A program made the position numbers and the translations under genes. Positions 1 to 8,812 of a stretch of DNA of 64,000 nt are shown piece after piece; the stretch's first letter is position 1; every line of letters starts with the position of its first letter. Below the pieces are notes generated by a model, which did no database searches, was not told the origin of the DNA, and worked only from the letters and a program-made list of their open reading frames with translations. The DNA is from Flavobacteriales bacterium (GTDB lineage: Bacteria; Bacteroidota; Bacteroidia; Flavobacteriales_G; JALEGO01), in contig JAHDCS010000006.1 of NCBI GenBank assembly GCA_020629755.1, positions 1 through 64,000 of the forward strand, read 5' to 3'.

Positions 1-493
1 TTTGGGTAGAAGAATCATCTACTACATTCAGGTTGCCATTACCGATGTTGTAATCGGTGTTGTAACCACCCTGATTTAAATAGCCCCCTGCAAGTAATGA
101 ATCGGCTAAATCTTGCAACGATATACTTTGTGAGCCCCCGTCTTCAATTGTTAGTTTAATACTGTCTGGCACTAATCCAAACTGAAGTATTTTCTGATCA
201 TCAGAGCCTGTATTTTGAAACGAACTTACAAAATAGACCCAACGCGTGCCATCAAAATAATAAAAGAGCTTATCGCTCGTCTGATAAATCAATAGACCCG
301 TAGCTGGCGTACCCGACGCATTCACTACAGCTGTATCAGTTCTAGGAATAAGTAACCCCTTGTCTAAGGCATAAGCATCTAAAATAGCCGTCGGGTCAGG
401 TGTTGTGGTACCAACACCGACATTTTGCTGCGCAAAATGTCCGCCAGCTGAAACAAATATAAATACTAAAGAAAATAATAGAATTCGCATCAT
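1..493 (-). CDS. Secreted tail-fibre-like protein, N-terminal part (C-terminus outside window)
   Basis: The reverse strand stays open from an ATG at 493 to the window edge (about 164 codons). It begins with a signal peptide (MMRILLLFSLVFIFVSAGGHFAQQ) followed by NVGVGTTTPDPTAILDAYALDKGLLIPR. This opening is typical of secreted Bacteroidota proteins that resemble phage tail-fibre or collagen-like proteins and often carry a chaperone or T9SS domain at the far end. A second ATG at 490 is equally possible as start. The C-terminus is missing, so no specific function can be given. The gene at 30934-32475 has a similar style of opening. The ORF track omits it because no stop codon lies in the window. 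Confidence 0.75.
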   Translation of the reverse strand, partial: MMRILLFSLVFIFVSAGGHFAQQNVGVGTTTPDPTAILDAYALDKGLLIPRTDTAVVNASGTPATGLLIYQTSDKLFYYFDGTRWVYFVSSFQNTGSDDQKILQFGLVPDSIKLTIEDGGSQSISLQDLADSLLAGGYLNQGGYNTDYNIGNGNLNVVDDSSTQ

Positions 494-538
494 GTGTGTT
501 TTCTACGGGAGTTACCCTTAGAAAGTTACACTCAATCC

Positions 539-1729
539 CTAGCCCAAAACCTCAGCTACCTTCTCAGCCGCTTCTTTAAGCAGAATGACTGATTCTACTT
601 TAAGCCCAGATTTCTCAATAAGTTCTTTGGCTTCTTTCGCATTAGTGCCTTGTAAACGCACAATGATTGGCACTTTGATTTCTCCGATGTTTTTATACGC
701 ATCTACTACTCCTTGAGCAACACGATCGCAACGCACAATCCCCCCAAAAATATTCACCAAAATGGCTTTTACTTTCGGGTCTTTAAGAATAATTCTAAAG
801 GCTTTTTCAACGCGTTCAGCATTTGCCGTTCCGCCCACATCTAAAAAGTTAGCCGGATCACCGCCTGAAAGCTTAATGATGTCCATGGTAGCCATGGCTA
901 AACCTGCTCCGTTCACCATGCAGCCCACATTGCCGTCTAATTGCACATAATTTAAGCCCGCTTCGCCCGCTTCAACCTCCGTTGGGTCTTCTTCTGACTT
1001 ATCTCTTAGTTCGGCTAAATCTTTATGTCTAAAAAGCGCATTTTCATCTAAACTCACTTTAGAGTCTACCGCAATAATTTTATCGTCAGACGTCTTTAAG
1101 ACCGGATTAATCTCAAAAAGAGAAGCATCTGCCCCTTCGTATGCTTTATACAGGCAACTCACAAACTTCACCATTTGTTTAAAGGCCCCGCCAGACAAGC
1201 CAAGATTAAAGGCAATTTTTCTGGCCTGAAAACCCTGTAATCCAAGTCCAGGATCGATCTCTTCTGTAAAAATAAGATGCGGTGTTTTTTCAGCCACTGC
1301 CTCAATGTCCATCCCTCCTTCGGTCGAATACATAATCATATTTCGGCCAGTAGAACGGTTTAAAAGCACACTCATGTAAAATTCGCTGGGCTCAGAATCA
1401 CCCGGATAATACACATCTTGTGCAATTAATACTTTGTTTACTTTTTTACCTTCAGGCGGTGTTTGTGGAGTTTTAAGCATCATACCAATGATCTGAGATG
1501 AAATCTCTTTCACCTCATCTAGCGATTTTGCTAGCTTTACGCCGCCGCCTTTACCACGACCGCCGGCATGTATTTGCGCTTTAATCACCCACCAGTCTGT
1601 ACCTGTCGATTCATTCAGTTTTTTTGCTGCTTCAACGGCCTGTTCAGGCGTATCCGCTACAATACCTTCTTGAATGGCTACGCCATAACTTTTTAGTAAT
1701 TCTTTTCCTTGGTACTCGTGTAAATTCAT
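539..1729 (-). CDS. sucC: Succinate--CoA ligase [ADP-forming] subunit beta
   Basis: Beta subunit of succinyl-CoA synthetase in the TCA cycle; it couples succinyl-CoA to succinate conversion with nucleoside diphosphate phosphorylation. The 396-residue product matches the usual length. It starts [17 protein letters not shown], has the ATP-grasp glycine loop [12 protein letters not shown] near residue 55, and a C-terminal CoA-ligase domain with [18 protein letters not shown] and [10 protein letters not shown]. The partner sucD is not adjacent. A promoter lying across the end of ribD (1747-1780) suggests independent transcription. The FGGI codons carry one copy of the GGGGGGAT octamer. Confidence 0.97.
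   Translation of the reverse strand: MNLHEYQGKELLKSYGVAIQEGIVADTPEQAVEAAKKLNESTGTDWWVIKAQIHAGGRGKGGGVKLAKSLDEVKEISSQIIGMMLKTPQTPPEGKKVNKVLIAQDVYYPGDSEPSEFYMSVLLNRSTGRNMIMYSTEGGMDIEAVAEKTPHLIFTEEIDPGLGLQGFQARKIAFNLGLSGGAFKQMVKFVSCLYKAYEGADASLFEINPVLKTSDDKIIAVDSKVSLDENALFRHKDLAELRDKSEEDPTEVEAGEAGLNYVQLDGNVGCMVNGAGLAMATMDIIKLSGGDPANFLDVGGTANAERVEKAFRIILKDPKVKAILVNIFGGIVRCDRVAQGVVDAYKNIGEIKVPIIVRLQGTNAKEAKELIEKSGLKVESVILLKEAAEKVAEVLG
738..745 (-). repeat. GGGGGGAT octamer copy 1
   Basis: In sucC, coding strand, FGGI codons (ggg ggg att). Confidence 0.8.
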
Positions 1730-1746
1730 GGTTTTTCGCTTTTGAA

Positions 1747-1780
1747 CAAATATAGAAAACTATGGCTTTTTAGAGACAAA
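1747..1780 (-). promoter_or_regulatory. Promoter for sucC
   Basis: On the minus strand TTTG is followed after 22 nt by TATATTTG, fitting the Bacteroidota TTG / TAnnTTTG pattern. It overlaps the last codons of ribD and ends 17 nt before the sucC start codon. Confidence 0.55.
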
Positions 1781-2809
1781 TAATTGATCTTTTCCTAGAG
1801 CAAACACCTCGGGTTCTTCAAAAAATGGAATAGATGGCTTTTCAAGACCTTTGCCAATGGCCTTATTTGATTTGAAGACACGGATTTCATCGATAACACC
1901 TCCCTTATGAAACGATTCTAAAAGTGCTTTTCCGCCTTCTACAATAAGCGAGTGTATGTTTTTTTCATAGAGCTTTCTTAGTATTTGAGGGATAATGTTA
2001 TTAGAAAAATCAATCGTCAAAAATTCTTTGTTTTTTCGGAGGGATGGATGTTTGCTCTGGGTAAATACAAGGGTAGGATGCTTATCTGAAAGCAAATGAT
2101 GTGTGGGTGGTATTTTACAGCTTTTATCTAAAGTGACCCTCAGGGGATGCTTGCCTTGCCAATGCCTAGTGGTAAGTTTAGGATTATCTGTTATAGCCGT
2201 TTGTGTGCCAACCATAATGGCGTCTTCCTGGGTTCTATATTTATGCGAGAGGCTTTGTGAAAAAACATTTGAAAGAGCAACCGGAGCTAAACCTCCATTT
2301 GTATCTTTTGCTATATATCCCTCCGCGCTTTGTGCCCATTTTGCGATCACGTAGGGGCGCTTTTGAGTATGGTATACAAAAAACCTTTGGTTGATTTGAT
2401 AACACTCGTCTTTTAAAACCCCTAAAGTGAGCTTTACACCTGCGGCTTTTAGTTTTTTAAGCCCCTTGCCATTTACTTTTTCAAAAGGATCTAGACACCC
2501 CACTACAACGCGTTTAATATTGTGTTTTAAGATCAAATCTACGCAAGGCGGTGTTTTGCCGTGATGCGCACAGGGCTCTAGAGTCACATAGAGCGTTGAT
2601 TCTAAAAGTAATGTTTTGTCTACAACAGACGCAAGAGCATTTACCTCAGCATGTGCAGCCCCATATTCTTGGTGATACCCTTCTCCAATAATGATTTGAT
2701 CATGTACAATCACACAGCCCACCAAAGGATTTGGAGACACCTTCCCCTGGCCTAGCTTTGCAAGCTGTATAGCTCTTCTCATAAATAACTTATCTGTCTG
2801 ACTATGCAT
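1760..2809 (-). CDS. ribD: Riboflavin biosynthesis deaminase/reductase RibD
   Basis: Bifunctional enzyme of riboflavin synthesis: deaminates diaminohydroxyphosphoribosylaminopyrimidine, then reduces the ribosyl side chain. The N-terminal zinc deaminase domain shows GAAHAEVNAL and LEPCAHHGKTPPC. The C-terminal reductase domain (from about residue 150) has KWAQSAEGYIA, MVGTQTAITDNPKLTTR and IVEGGKALLESF. The listed ORF begins at a TTG at 2821; the ATG at 2809 (MHSQTDKLFMRRAIQLAKLG) fits the family better and gives 349 residues. It is divergent from prmC with only 25 bp between the starts. Confidence 0.95.
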   Translation of the reverse strand: MHSQTDKLFMRRAIQLAKLGQGKVSPNPLVGCVIVHDQIIIGEGYHQEYGAAHAEVNALASVVDKTLLLESTLYVTLEPCAHHGKTPPCVDLILKHNIKRVVVGCLDPFEKVNGKGLKKLKAAGVKLTLGVLKDECYQINQRFFVYHTQKRPYVIAKWAQSAEGYIAKDTNGGLAPVALSNVFSQSLSHKYRTQEDAIMVGTQTAITDNPKLTTRHWQGKHPLRVTLDKSCKIPPTHHLLSDKHPTLVFTQSKHPSLRKNKEFLTIDFSNNIIPQILRKLYEKNIHSLIVEGGKALLESFHKGGVIDEIRVFKSNKAIGKGLEKPSIPFFEEPEVFALGKDQLFVSKKP

Positions 2810-2834
2810 ATCTTTGTTCAAAATTAGCCCTTAA

Positions 2835-3677
2835 TTGACGATTAAAAAAAGTATACATGCCCTGAGCGCTTCTCTTGAAAAGATTTACCCCAAAGAAGAA
2901 GCCAAGCAAATTGCCATAATGGCTATTGGACACCTTACAGGTCTTCAAAAAAGCAAATTAATACTCAAAGAACATCAAGCGCTGAGCCTTCAAGAGTCTG
3001 AAACGCTACAGGCGTATGCAAAAAGGCTTTTAAAGCACGAGCCTATACAATACGTACTTGAAGAATGTTTTTTTTACGATGCGCTATTCTATGTGAATAA
3101 AAACTGCTTAATTCCCAGAGCTGAAACTGAAGAACTCGTTCAGCTCATCCTTCAGAGGCATCCTATAGATTCAAAAACAGTATTAGATATAGGCACAGGC
3201 AGTGGATGCATTGCATTAAGTTTAAAATCACAAAGGCCTACCTGGAGCATCTCAGCACTTGACATATCTAAACCAGCCCTAGAAGTCGCTAAAAAAAACG
3301 CCAAAGATCTTAAGCTCGATTGTCTGTTTATACACGAGAATATTTTATCCCCCCAAAACACCTACACGCCATTTGATATCATTGTGAGCAATCCGCCCTA
3401 TGTGGCTGAATATGAAAAAAAAGACATGCAAAAACACGTGCTTAATTACGAGCCCAAAGAAGCCCTTTTTTCGGCCCCAGATCCTTTAAAATACTATAAG
3501 GCTATCTTTAAATTTTCTAACCAATACCTCACAAAAAATGGGCATTTATATTTTGAAATTAATCCTTTATACAAAAAAGAGCTTACTGAAATAGCTGAAA
3601 AAGAAAATTACACACTTGACTACACGCATATTGACTTTAACCATAAAAAAAGACACCTATGCTTTGTAAAAAGATAA
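2835..3677 (+). CDS. prmC: Peptide chain release factor N5-glutamine methyltransferase
   Basis: Methylates the glutamine of the GGQ motif in release factors, aiding translation termination. The SAM-binding motif DIGTGSGCIALSL and the catalytic NPPYV motif are present, and 280 residues is normal for PrmC/HemK. The helical N-terminal domain (SIHALSASLEKIYPKEEAKQ) is complete only if translation starts at the TTG at 2835. The first in-frame ATG, 28 codons on, would remove part of that domain, so TTG is preferred. The promoter must overlap the ribD 5' region. One ATCCCCCC octamer lies in an SP codon pair. Confidence 0.93.
   Translation: MTIKKSIHALSASLEKIYPKEEAKQIAIMAIGHLTGLQKSKLILKEHQALSLQESETLQAYAKRLLKHEPIQYVLEECFFYDALFYVNKNCLIPRAETEELVQLILQRHPIDSKTVLDIGTGSGCIALSLKSQRPTWSISALDISKPALEVAKKNAKDLKLDCLFIHENILSPQNTYTPFDIIVSNPPYVAEYEKKDMQKHVLNYEPKEALFSAPDPLKYYKAIFKFSNQYLTKNGHLYFEINPLYKKELTEIAEKENYTLDYTHIDFNHKKRHLCFVKR
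3347..3354 (-). repeat. GGGGGGAT octamer copy 2
   Basis: In prmC, template strand, LSPQ codons (tcc ccc caa). Confidence 0.8.
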
Positions 3678-3695
3678 ATGGCATCTATTTTGTAT

Positions 3696-3703
3696 TACAT
3701 TTG
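3696..3703 (+). promoter_or_regulatory. -7 element upstream of the coiled-coil secreted protein
   Basis: TACATTTG matches the Bacteroidota TAnnTTTG box and lies 21 nt before the ATG at 3725. No convincing TTG was found at the usual distance upstream. Confidence 0.4.
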
Positions 3704-3724
3704 TGAGTAATAAACGTAACTGTT

Positions 3725-4429
3725 ATGAAAAAGATTATATTATCAGGAATTAGTATTTTACTTTTTTCGGCCTCTGTATTTAGCCAAAAAGTACCCAAAA
3801 TAGAAGTCACTGAAACTAAAGATGTGCTCAATGAAGACACCAGAAACTGTTTTGCCGTTGAAGTGTATGGAAATGACAAATCAATTGTTGAAAAAGACTT
3901 AAAAAGCGCTTTAAAATCGAAAGACGCTAAAGTAACCACCAAAAAAGAGTTCTTTGCAGACAATGCCGTTTTTAAAGAATTTGGCGACAATAACTCAGTA
4001 GATGTTTACGCTAAAATTGAAGAGAAATCAGAAAACTCTTTTATGCTTGTAGCAGCTGTTGATTTAGGTGGTGCCTATCTATCCTCTTCAGATGAGGCGC
4101 ATAAAGTAAAAGCTGAAGCTTTCAAAAACTTCATCAGAGAAATTGCGATTCAAGCCTCTAGAGATGCTGTGAAAGAAGAAGTAAAAACAGCTGAAAAATT
4201 GCTTTCTAAGCAAGAAAAAGAATTTGATGGTTTAAAAAAGGATAAAGAAAACCTTGAGAAAGACATCAAAGACAATGAAAAGCAAATTGAAGAATCGAAG
4301 AAAAAGATCGAAGAAGATAAGCGTAACATAGAAGAAAACGCTAAAAAGCAAACCGAAAAACAAACTGAAATTCAAAAACAACGCGAAGTTGTAAAAGAAC
4401 TACAGCTTAAAGAAAAAGCAGTGAAATAA
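3725..4429 (+). CDS. Secreted protein with C-terminal coiled coil, function unknown
   Basis: Not recognised as a named family. The 234-residue product starts with a clear signal peptide (MKKIILSGISILLFSASVFSQ). A globular part follows (about residues 22-130) containing VDVYAKIEEKSENSFMLVAAVDLGGAYLSS. From about residue 140 to the end it is a highly charged Lys/Glu coiled coil (KDKENLEKDIKDNEKQIEESKKKIEEDKRN in outline). Periplasmic or outer-membrane-associated location is inferred from the signal peptide. It appears monocistronic, with its own -7 box and a strong terminator that falls inside the convergent kmo gene. Confidence 0.85.
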   Translation: MKKIILSGISILLFSASVFSQKVPKIEVTETKDVLNEDTRNCFAVEVYGNDKSIVEKDLKSALKSKDAKVTTKKEFFADNAVFKEFGDNNSVDVYAKIEEKSENSFMLVAAVDLGGAYLSSSDEAHKVKAEAFKNFIREIAIQASRDAVKEEVKTAEKLLSKQEKEFDGLKKDKENLEKDIKDNEKQIEESKKKIEEDKRNIEENAKKQTEKQTEIQKQREVVKELQLKEKAVK

Positions 4430-4451
4430 CTTTCTTTACAGTTTAATTGTT

Positions 4452-5801
4452 TTATAAAAGGCTCTTGATAAGATCAAGGGCCTTTTTTTGTAGAGCTTCA
4501 TGTGAAGAAAACTGCTCAATATCTTTCCAGGTTAAAATCTCTTGCATGATTTTTTCTTGGGTTTTACCTCTTTTCAACGCCTCTGAGTAGGGCGTATGCG
4601 AAAACGTGACCATACTGTACAAAGGCGTCCAAAGGCGGGGGTGTTTTTGAGCCAAAAAACTCTCGATTTTCTTTTGCAATAAAAAAGAAGGGTCTGCCAC
4701 CCGATCGCGCATCTCAATAAAATTGTACAAAGCCAGTTCGCTTATGGCTTTAGCGTCTTCTATCCTTTGATCAGAGAACTGTGAAATGGTTTTTTGAATA
4801 TCTTTTTTATTCGCTAATAGCAATGCATTAAACAGCGTGCAATCTTCAAATCCGCTATTCATGCCTTGCCCGTAAAAAGGCACAATGGCATGGGCGGCAT
4901 CGCCCAATAAACAGACATTATCTTTATAATGCCAGGGGTTTGCCATGGTATATACAAGGTGTGAGGTGGGGTTGTTTTTGAAATCGTGTTCTAAATCTCC
5001 AATAAGGGTATACGCATCGGGGAAAGCCGCTTTGAAAAACCTTTCAAAGCTTTCAAATGTGCTTAGACTTTCAAAAGAATCAGCCCCTTTTAAAGGATAA
5101 AAAAGTGTACAGGTAAATGTTTTATCGTGATTGGGCAAAGCGATGAGCATATAATTACCACGGGGCCAAATATGAAGCGCGTTGTGATTCTCTAGAAGAT
5201 ATCCGCCCGAATGGCTCGCTGGGATTTCAAATTCTTTATAGCCATGAGAAATATACTGTTGAGAAAAGTTAAAGCCAGGTGTTTTTTGCATAGCCAAGCG
5301 CACTTTTGAAAAAGCCCCATCGGTGCCAAATAAAACCGAATAGTTTTTTTTGGTCTGTTTTTTTGTTTGATAATGCTCAAAAGTGAGGGCCTGAGTCTTA
5401 AAATTAAGATCTATGAGCTTTTCATTGAAATGTAAATGAACATCTTTATTTTTATCGGCCTCTTCTAGAAGCGCAATGTTTAAGTCGGCTCTGGGCACCG
5501 AATAAATGGCTTGAGCGCCACTGCCATAGGCTTGATAGGTAAGCGCCCCGCTTGTGTCATGCATCACGCGACCCTTCATAGGGATAACGATTTTTCGAAT
5601 ACGCTGATCCATCTCGACCTTTTGCAAGGCCTTCCAACCCCGATCAGAAAGTGCTAAATTAATAGAACGTCCGCCCATAAAATCATGGGCTCTTGGATCA
5701 GATCTTTTTTCATATACATCAACAGAACATCCGTTTTTTGATAAAAAAAGGCTATGCAGAGACCCAACTAGCCCAGCACCTATAATGGTAATGTTTTGCA
5801 T
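4452..5801 (-). CDS. kmo: Kynurenine 3-monooxygenase (FAD-dependent)
   Basis: Hydroxylates L-kynurenine to 3-hydroxykynurenine in tryptophan breakdown or quinolinate-based NAD synthesis. The N-terminal dinucleotide fold ITIIGAGLVGSLHSLFL and the second FAD motif GDAAHAIVPFYGQGMNSGFEDC are characteristic of this hydroxylase family. Length of 449 residues is normal. R-x-INLALSDRG near residue 45 also fits KMO. Other kynurenine-pathway genes are not nearby. It lies 30 bp downstream of rho in the same direction. Its last codons double as a terminator for the convergent gene. Confidence 0.93.
   Translation of the reverse strand: MQNITIIGAGLVGSLHSLFLSKNGCSVDVYEKRSDPRAHDFMGGRSINLALSDRGWKALQKVEMDQRIRKIVIPMKGRVMHDTSGALTYQAYGSGAQAIYSVPRADLNIALLEEADKNKDVHLHFNEKLIDLNFKTQALTFEHYQTKKQTKKNYSVLFGTDGAFSKVRLAMQKTPGFNFSQQYISHGYKEFEIPASHSGGYLLENHNALHIWPRGNYMLIALPNHDKTFTCTLFYPLKGADSFESLSTFESFERFFKAAFPDAYTLIGDLEHDFKNNPTSHLVYTMANPWHYKDNVCLLGDAAHAIVPFYGQGMNSGFEDCTLFNALLLANKKDIQKTISQFSDQRIEDAKAISELALYNFIEMRDRVADPSFLLQKKIESFLAQKHPRLWTPLYSMVTFSHTPYSEALKRGKTQEKIMQEILTWKDIEQFSSHEALQKKALDLIKSLL
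4457..4489 (+). terminator. Intrinsic terminator embedded in the kmo 3' end
   Basis: A 13-bp stem (AAAGGCTCTTGAT with ATCAAGGGCCTTT, one G-U pair) with a 3-nt AAG loop is followed by seven T. It serves the plus-strand gene ending at 4429. The same bases encode KALDLIKSLL at the kmo C-terminus. Confidence 0.8.
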
Positions 5802-5831
5802 GAAACTAAAGGTAGAAAACCTTAAAACGAA

Positions 5832-7373
5832 TTACCCATTCATCGATACCAAAAACTCTTCATTGCTTTGGGTAAACTTCATTTTATCTTGAATAAAGGT
5901 CATCGCTTCCACTGGATTCATGTCCGCAAGGTGTTTCCTTAAAATCCATACACGTTGAAGGGTTTCTCTATCGAGTAATATGTCGTCTCTTCTAGTAGAT
6001 GAAGAAATAATATCAATGGCTGGGAATATTCTTCTATTAGATATCTTACGGTCTAATTGCAGCTCCATGTTGCCTGTTCCTTTAAATTCTTCAAAGATTA
6101 CCTCATCCATTTTAGAGCCCGTTTCTGTAAGGGCTGTTGCAATAATGGAGAGAGAACCCCCATTTTCAATATTTCTGGCAGCGCCAAAGAATCGCTTAGG
6201 TTTGTGCAGTGCGTTAGCATCAACCCCGCCCGTTAACACTTTACCTGAAGCAGGTGATACGGTGTTGTATGCTCGAGCAAGTCTAGTAATAGAATCTAGA
6301 AGAATTACTACGTCGTGTCCGCATTCGGTGAGTCTTTTCGCTTTTTCTAAGACTAGATTGGCTATTTTCACATGACGCTCAGCCGGCTCATCAAACGTAG
6401 AAGCAATCACTTCTGCATTGACACTTCTGGCCATATCGGTCACCTCTTCTGGTCTTTCATCAATTAAAAGTACAATAAGGTAAGCTTCTGGATGATTCGC
6501 TGCAATCGCATTAGCTACATCTTTTAACAAAACAGTTTTACCTGTTTTTGGCTGCGCTACAATAAGTCCTCTTTGTCCTTTGCCAATAGGGGCAAATAAA
6601 TCCATAATACGCGTAGACATGCTGTCTTTGGCATGCCCTGTTAATTTGAATTTTTCATCTGGAAAGAGCGGAGTGAGGTAATCAAAAGGTACACGGTTTC
6701 TAATTTGGTCAGGTGTTTTTCCGTTTATTTTTTCAATGTTAGTTAATGGAAAATATTTTTCACCTTCTCTTGGGGGTCTAATCTGTCCAACAATAGTATC
6801 GCCTGTTTTTAAGCCAAACAGCTTAATTTGATTCTGAGAAATATAAATATCATCCGGCGAAGACAAATAGTTATAATCAGATGAACGCATAAAGCCATAT
6901 CCATCTGACATAATCTCAAGTACGCCTTCAGTAGTTACATCACCATCAAATTCAATTTGTGGTTTTGGGGGTTCTGGCTGTTTTTTTTGCTGTTGGTCTT
7001 TGCTATTGTGCGTCTCTTGCTTTTTGGTTTGAGACGTATTTTGTGGTTTTTTATCTTGTGTGCTCTCTTTACTTGAAGAAACCTTAGGTTTTTTTTCAAC
7101 TGGCTCTTCTTCTTTTTTGGTATTGCGCGGCTTCTCTTTCGGCATTTTTTTCACTACCGGCACACCGTTTTCTTGTGCTTTATCTTTTACAACACGTTTC
7201 CTTCTAAGAGGTTTTTTCTCTTCATTTTCAGAAGGCTTAAGTGCTTGTTGGTCCAAAATAGCATAAACCAATTCGTCTTTTTTTAATTTATCGGCCTTTT
7301 TAACTTCTAATTCTTTGGCTATCGTTCTCAGGTCTTCTTCAACCTTAGCGTTCAGCTGCGCAATATCGTACAT
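5832..7373 (-). CDS. rho: Transcription termination factor Rho with disordered insert
   Basis: Hexameric RNA helicase that ends transcription. The N-terminal Rho_N helical domain (about residues 1-48) is separated from the cold-shock RNA-binding domain ([25 protein letters not shown], about 145-170) by roughly 95 residues rich in Lys, Glu, Pro and Gln. The ATPase core shows [14 protein letters not shown] (Walker A), [15 protein letters not shown] (Walker B region) and [20 protein letters not shown] (Q-loop region). Bacteroidota Rho proteins commonly carry such an insert; in Bacteroides thetaiotaomicron it has been reported to drive phase separation. Confidence 0.97.
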   Translation of the reverse strand: MYDIAQLNAKVEEDLRTIAKELEVKKADKLKKDELVYAILDQQALKPSENEEKKPLRRKRVVKDKAQENGVPVVKKMPKEKPRNTKKEEEPVEKKPKVSSSKESTQDKKPQNTSQTKKQETHNSKDQQQKKQPEPPKPQIEFDGDVTTEGVLEIMSDGYGFMRSSDYNYLSSPDDIYISQNQIKLFGLKTGDTIVGQIRPPREGEKYFPLTNIEKINGKTPDQIRNRVPFDYLTPLFPDEKFKLTGHAKDSMSTRIMDLFAPIGKGQRGLIVAQPKTGKTVLLKDVANAIAANHPEAYLIVLLIDERPEEVTDMARSVNAEVIASTFDEPAERHVKIANLVLEKAKRLTECGHDVVILLDSITRLARAYNTVSPASGKVLTGGVDANALHKPKRFFGAARNIENGGSLSIIATALTETGSKMDEVIFEEFKGTGNMELQLDRKISNRRIFPAIDIISSSTRRDDILLDRETLQRVWILRKHLADMNPVEAMTFIQDKMKFTQSNEEFLVSMNG

Positions 7374-7481
7374 GATGTCTAAAATGTATTATAAAAAACA
7401 GTTATTGTATTATTTGAATATAAATCTTTGAGATTTTTGCCTTTTTCGAACAAAAGACCATGCAATACTACAAAATGCATT

Positions 7482-7489
7482 TAACTTTG
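7482..7489 (+). promoter_or_regulatory. -7 element for the DUF4293 gene
   Basis: TAACTTTG matches TAnnTTTG and lies 17 nt before the ATG at 7507. No good TTG is visible at the matching upstream distance. Confidence 0.4.
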
Positions 7490-7506
7490 CAAACAAATGT
7501 TAAAAA

Positions 7507-7929
7507 ATGATCCAAAGAATACAGACGCTTTATAGTATTTTAGCACTTCTCTTTTTACTTATTCCTATCTTTTTTACAAACAGCACGCAAGCTTTTGATG
7601 GGCACCAAGACACTCTTTTAGTAATACTTAGTACCGCTAAGCTATTTTTTGCTTTACTCACTTTGGTGTGCTTATGTTTAAGTATTATTTTATTCAAAAG
7701 TATTGACAAACAAAAAAAAGCAGCTTTTCTAGCTCAATTATTTTTGCTTTTACTTTTAATCTGTTTATTGTGTTTTTACTTATCAAGCTCATTTCGTTCA
7801 ACTTATGCAATGCCAGATACTGTCGCCTTCCCTTTACTTATATGTATCGCCTTCATTTTTAGTGTTCTATCCCACAGAGCTATAAAAAAAGACCATGAAC
7901 TTTTAAAATCGGTTGATAGAATTCGATAA
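7507..7929 (+). CDS. DUF4293 family four-helix membrane protein
   Basis: The opening MIQRIQTLYSILALLFLLIPIFF and the overall layout match the Bacteroidota DUF4293 family, whose function is unknown. The 140 residues contain four hydrophobic segments (about residues 8-25, 43-65, 75-95 and 107-125), so it is an integral inner-membrane protein. It is commonly found next to rho in this phylum, as here (divergent, 133 bp between starts). The listed start codon is supported by the conserved MIQRIQ beginning. Confidence 0.85.
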   Translation: MIQRIQTLYSILALLFLLIPIFFTNSTQAFDGHQDTLLVILSTAKLFFALLTLVCLCLSIILFKSIDKQKKAAFLAQLFLLLLLICLLCFYLSSSFRSTYAMPDTVAFPLLICIAFIFSVLSHRAIKKDHELLKSVDRIR

Positions 7930-7943
7930 TTAGCGTATACTTG
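7913..7943 (+). promoter_or_regulatory. Promoter for panC
   Basis: TTG, a 20-nt gap, then TATACTTG (one mismatch from TAnnTTTG), 17 nt before the panC ATG. It overlaps the last codons of the DUF4293 gene. Confidence 0.45.
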
Positions 7944-7960
7944 CGCCCTGAAAAGCGGAA

Positions 7961-8812
7961 ATGCAAACCATATACACCAAATCTGAACTTAAAGAAAAAG
8001 TTCAATCTCTTCTAAACGAGAAAAAAACCATTGGTCTTGTCCCGACTATGGGAGCTTTACATGAGGGACATATGTCTTTAGTTCAAAGTGCTAGAGATGA
8101 AAACGATATTGTGATTTGCAGCATTTTTGTCAATCCAACCCAGTTCAATAATAAAGAAGATTTAGAGAAATACCCCAGAACTCTAGTCAACGACCAAGCT
8201 TACCTTAAAGAAAACGACTGCGACATTGTCTTTGCACCTCAGGCCGAAGATATATATGACCACAACCACCAAGATATCCAGATTGATTTTTACGGCTTAG
8301 ATAAGGTGATGGAGGGGCCCAATCGACCTGGACATTTTGAAGGGGTCGTTAACATTGTTCATCTCTTATTCTCTCTTTGTAAACCAACCCGTGCGTACTT
8401 TGGAGAAAAAGACTTTCAACAGCTCTCAATTATAAGGGCTTTGCAAAAACAAAAGCATCCTAAACTTGACATTATAGGCTGTGAAATTATTCGTGAAAAA
8501 TCTGGCCTTGCTATGAGTTCGCGTAATGCTCGACTTAGTGGGGTAGGCATTGAAAGAGCGTCAGAAATATTTTATTGCTTGCAACAAGCTAAGGGCCTAA
8601 TAGAAAAACATACCCCTAGTGAAGTCAAAGAATGGGTTGAAGCCTTTTTTGATTCTAAAACGTATTTCAAACTCGAATACTTCTCTATTGCTAATGCCCA
8701 TGATCTTTCTGAAGCCAAATCTTGGAAAGACTCAAATCACATTAGAGCCTTTGTGGTCGTGCACTTAGAAGATGTGCGTTTAATTGATAATATAGCCTTT
8801 AAAGAAGATTAG
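7961..8812 (+). CDS. panC: Pantothenate synthetase
   Basis: Joins pantoate and beta-alanine using ATP to make pantothenate, the precursor of coenzyme A. Diagnostic motifs are [15 protein letters not shown] (nucleotide-binding HxGH), [19 protein letters not shown] and FGEKDFQQL. The 283-residue length is typical. panB and panD are not beside it. It has its own likely promoter and its 3' end overlaps accC by 14 bp in convergent orientation. Confidence 0.96.
   Translation: MQTIYTKSELKEKVQSLLNEKKTIGLVPTMGALHEGHMSLVQSARDENDIVICSIFVNPTQFNNKEDLEKYPRTLVNDQAYLKENDCDIVFAPQAEDIYDHNHQDIQIDFYGLDKVMEGPNRPGHFEGVVNIVHLLFSLCKPTRAYFGEKDFQQLSIIRALQKQKHPKLDIIGCEIIREKSGLAMSSRNARLSGVGIERASEIFYCLQQAKGLIEKHTPSEVKEWVEAFFDSKTYFKLEYFSIANAHDLSEAKSWKDSNHIRAFVVVHLEDVRLIDNIAFKED

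Noticed and set aside
5980-6375. Plus-strand ORF of 131 residues
   Set aside because: It lies opposite the conserved rho ATPase core and is a shadow.
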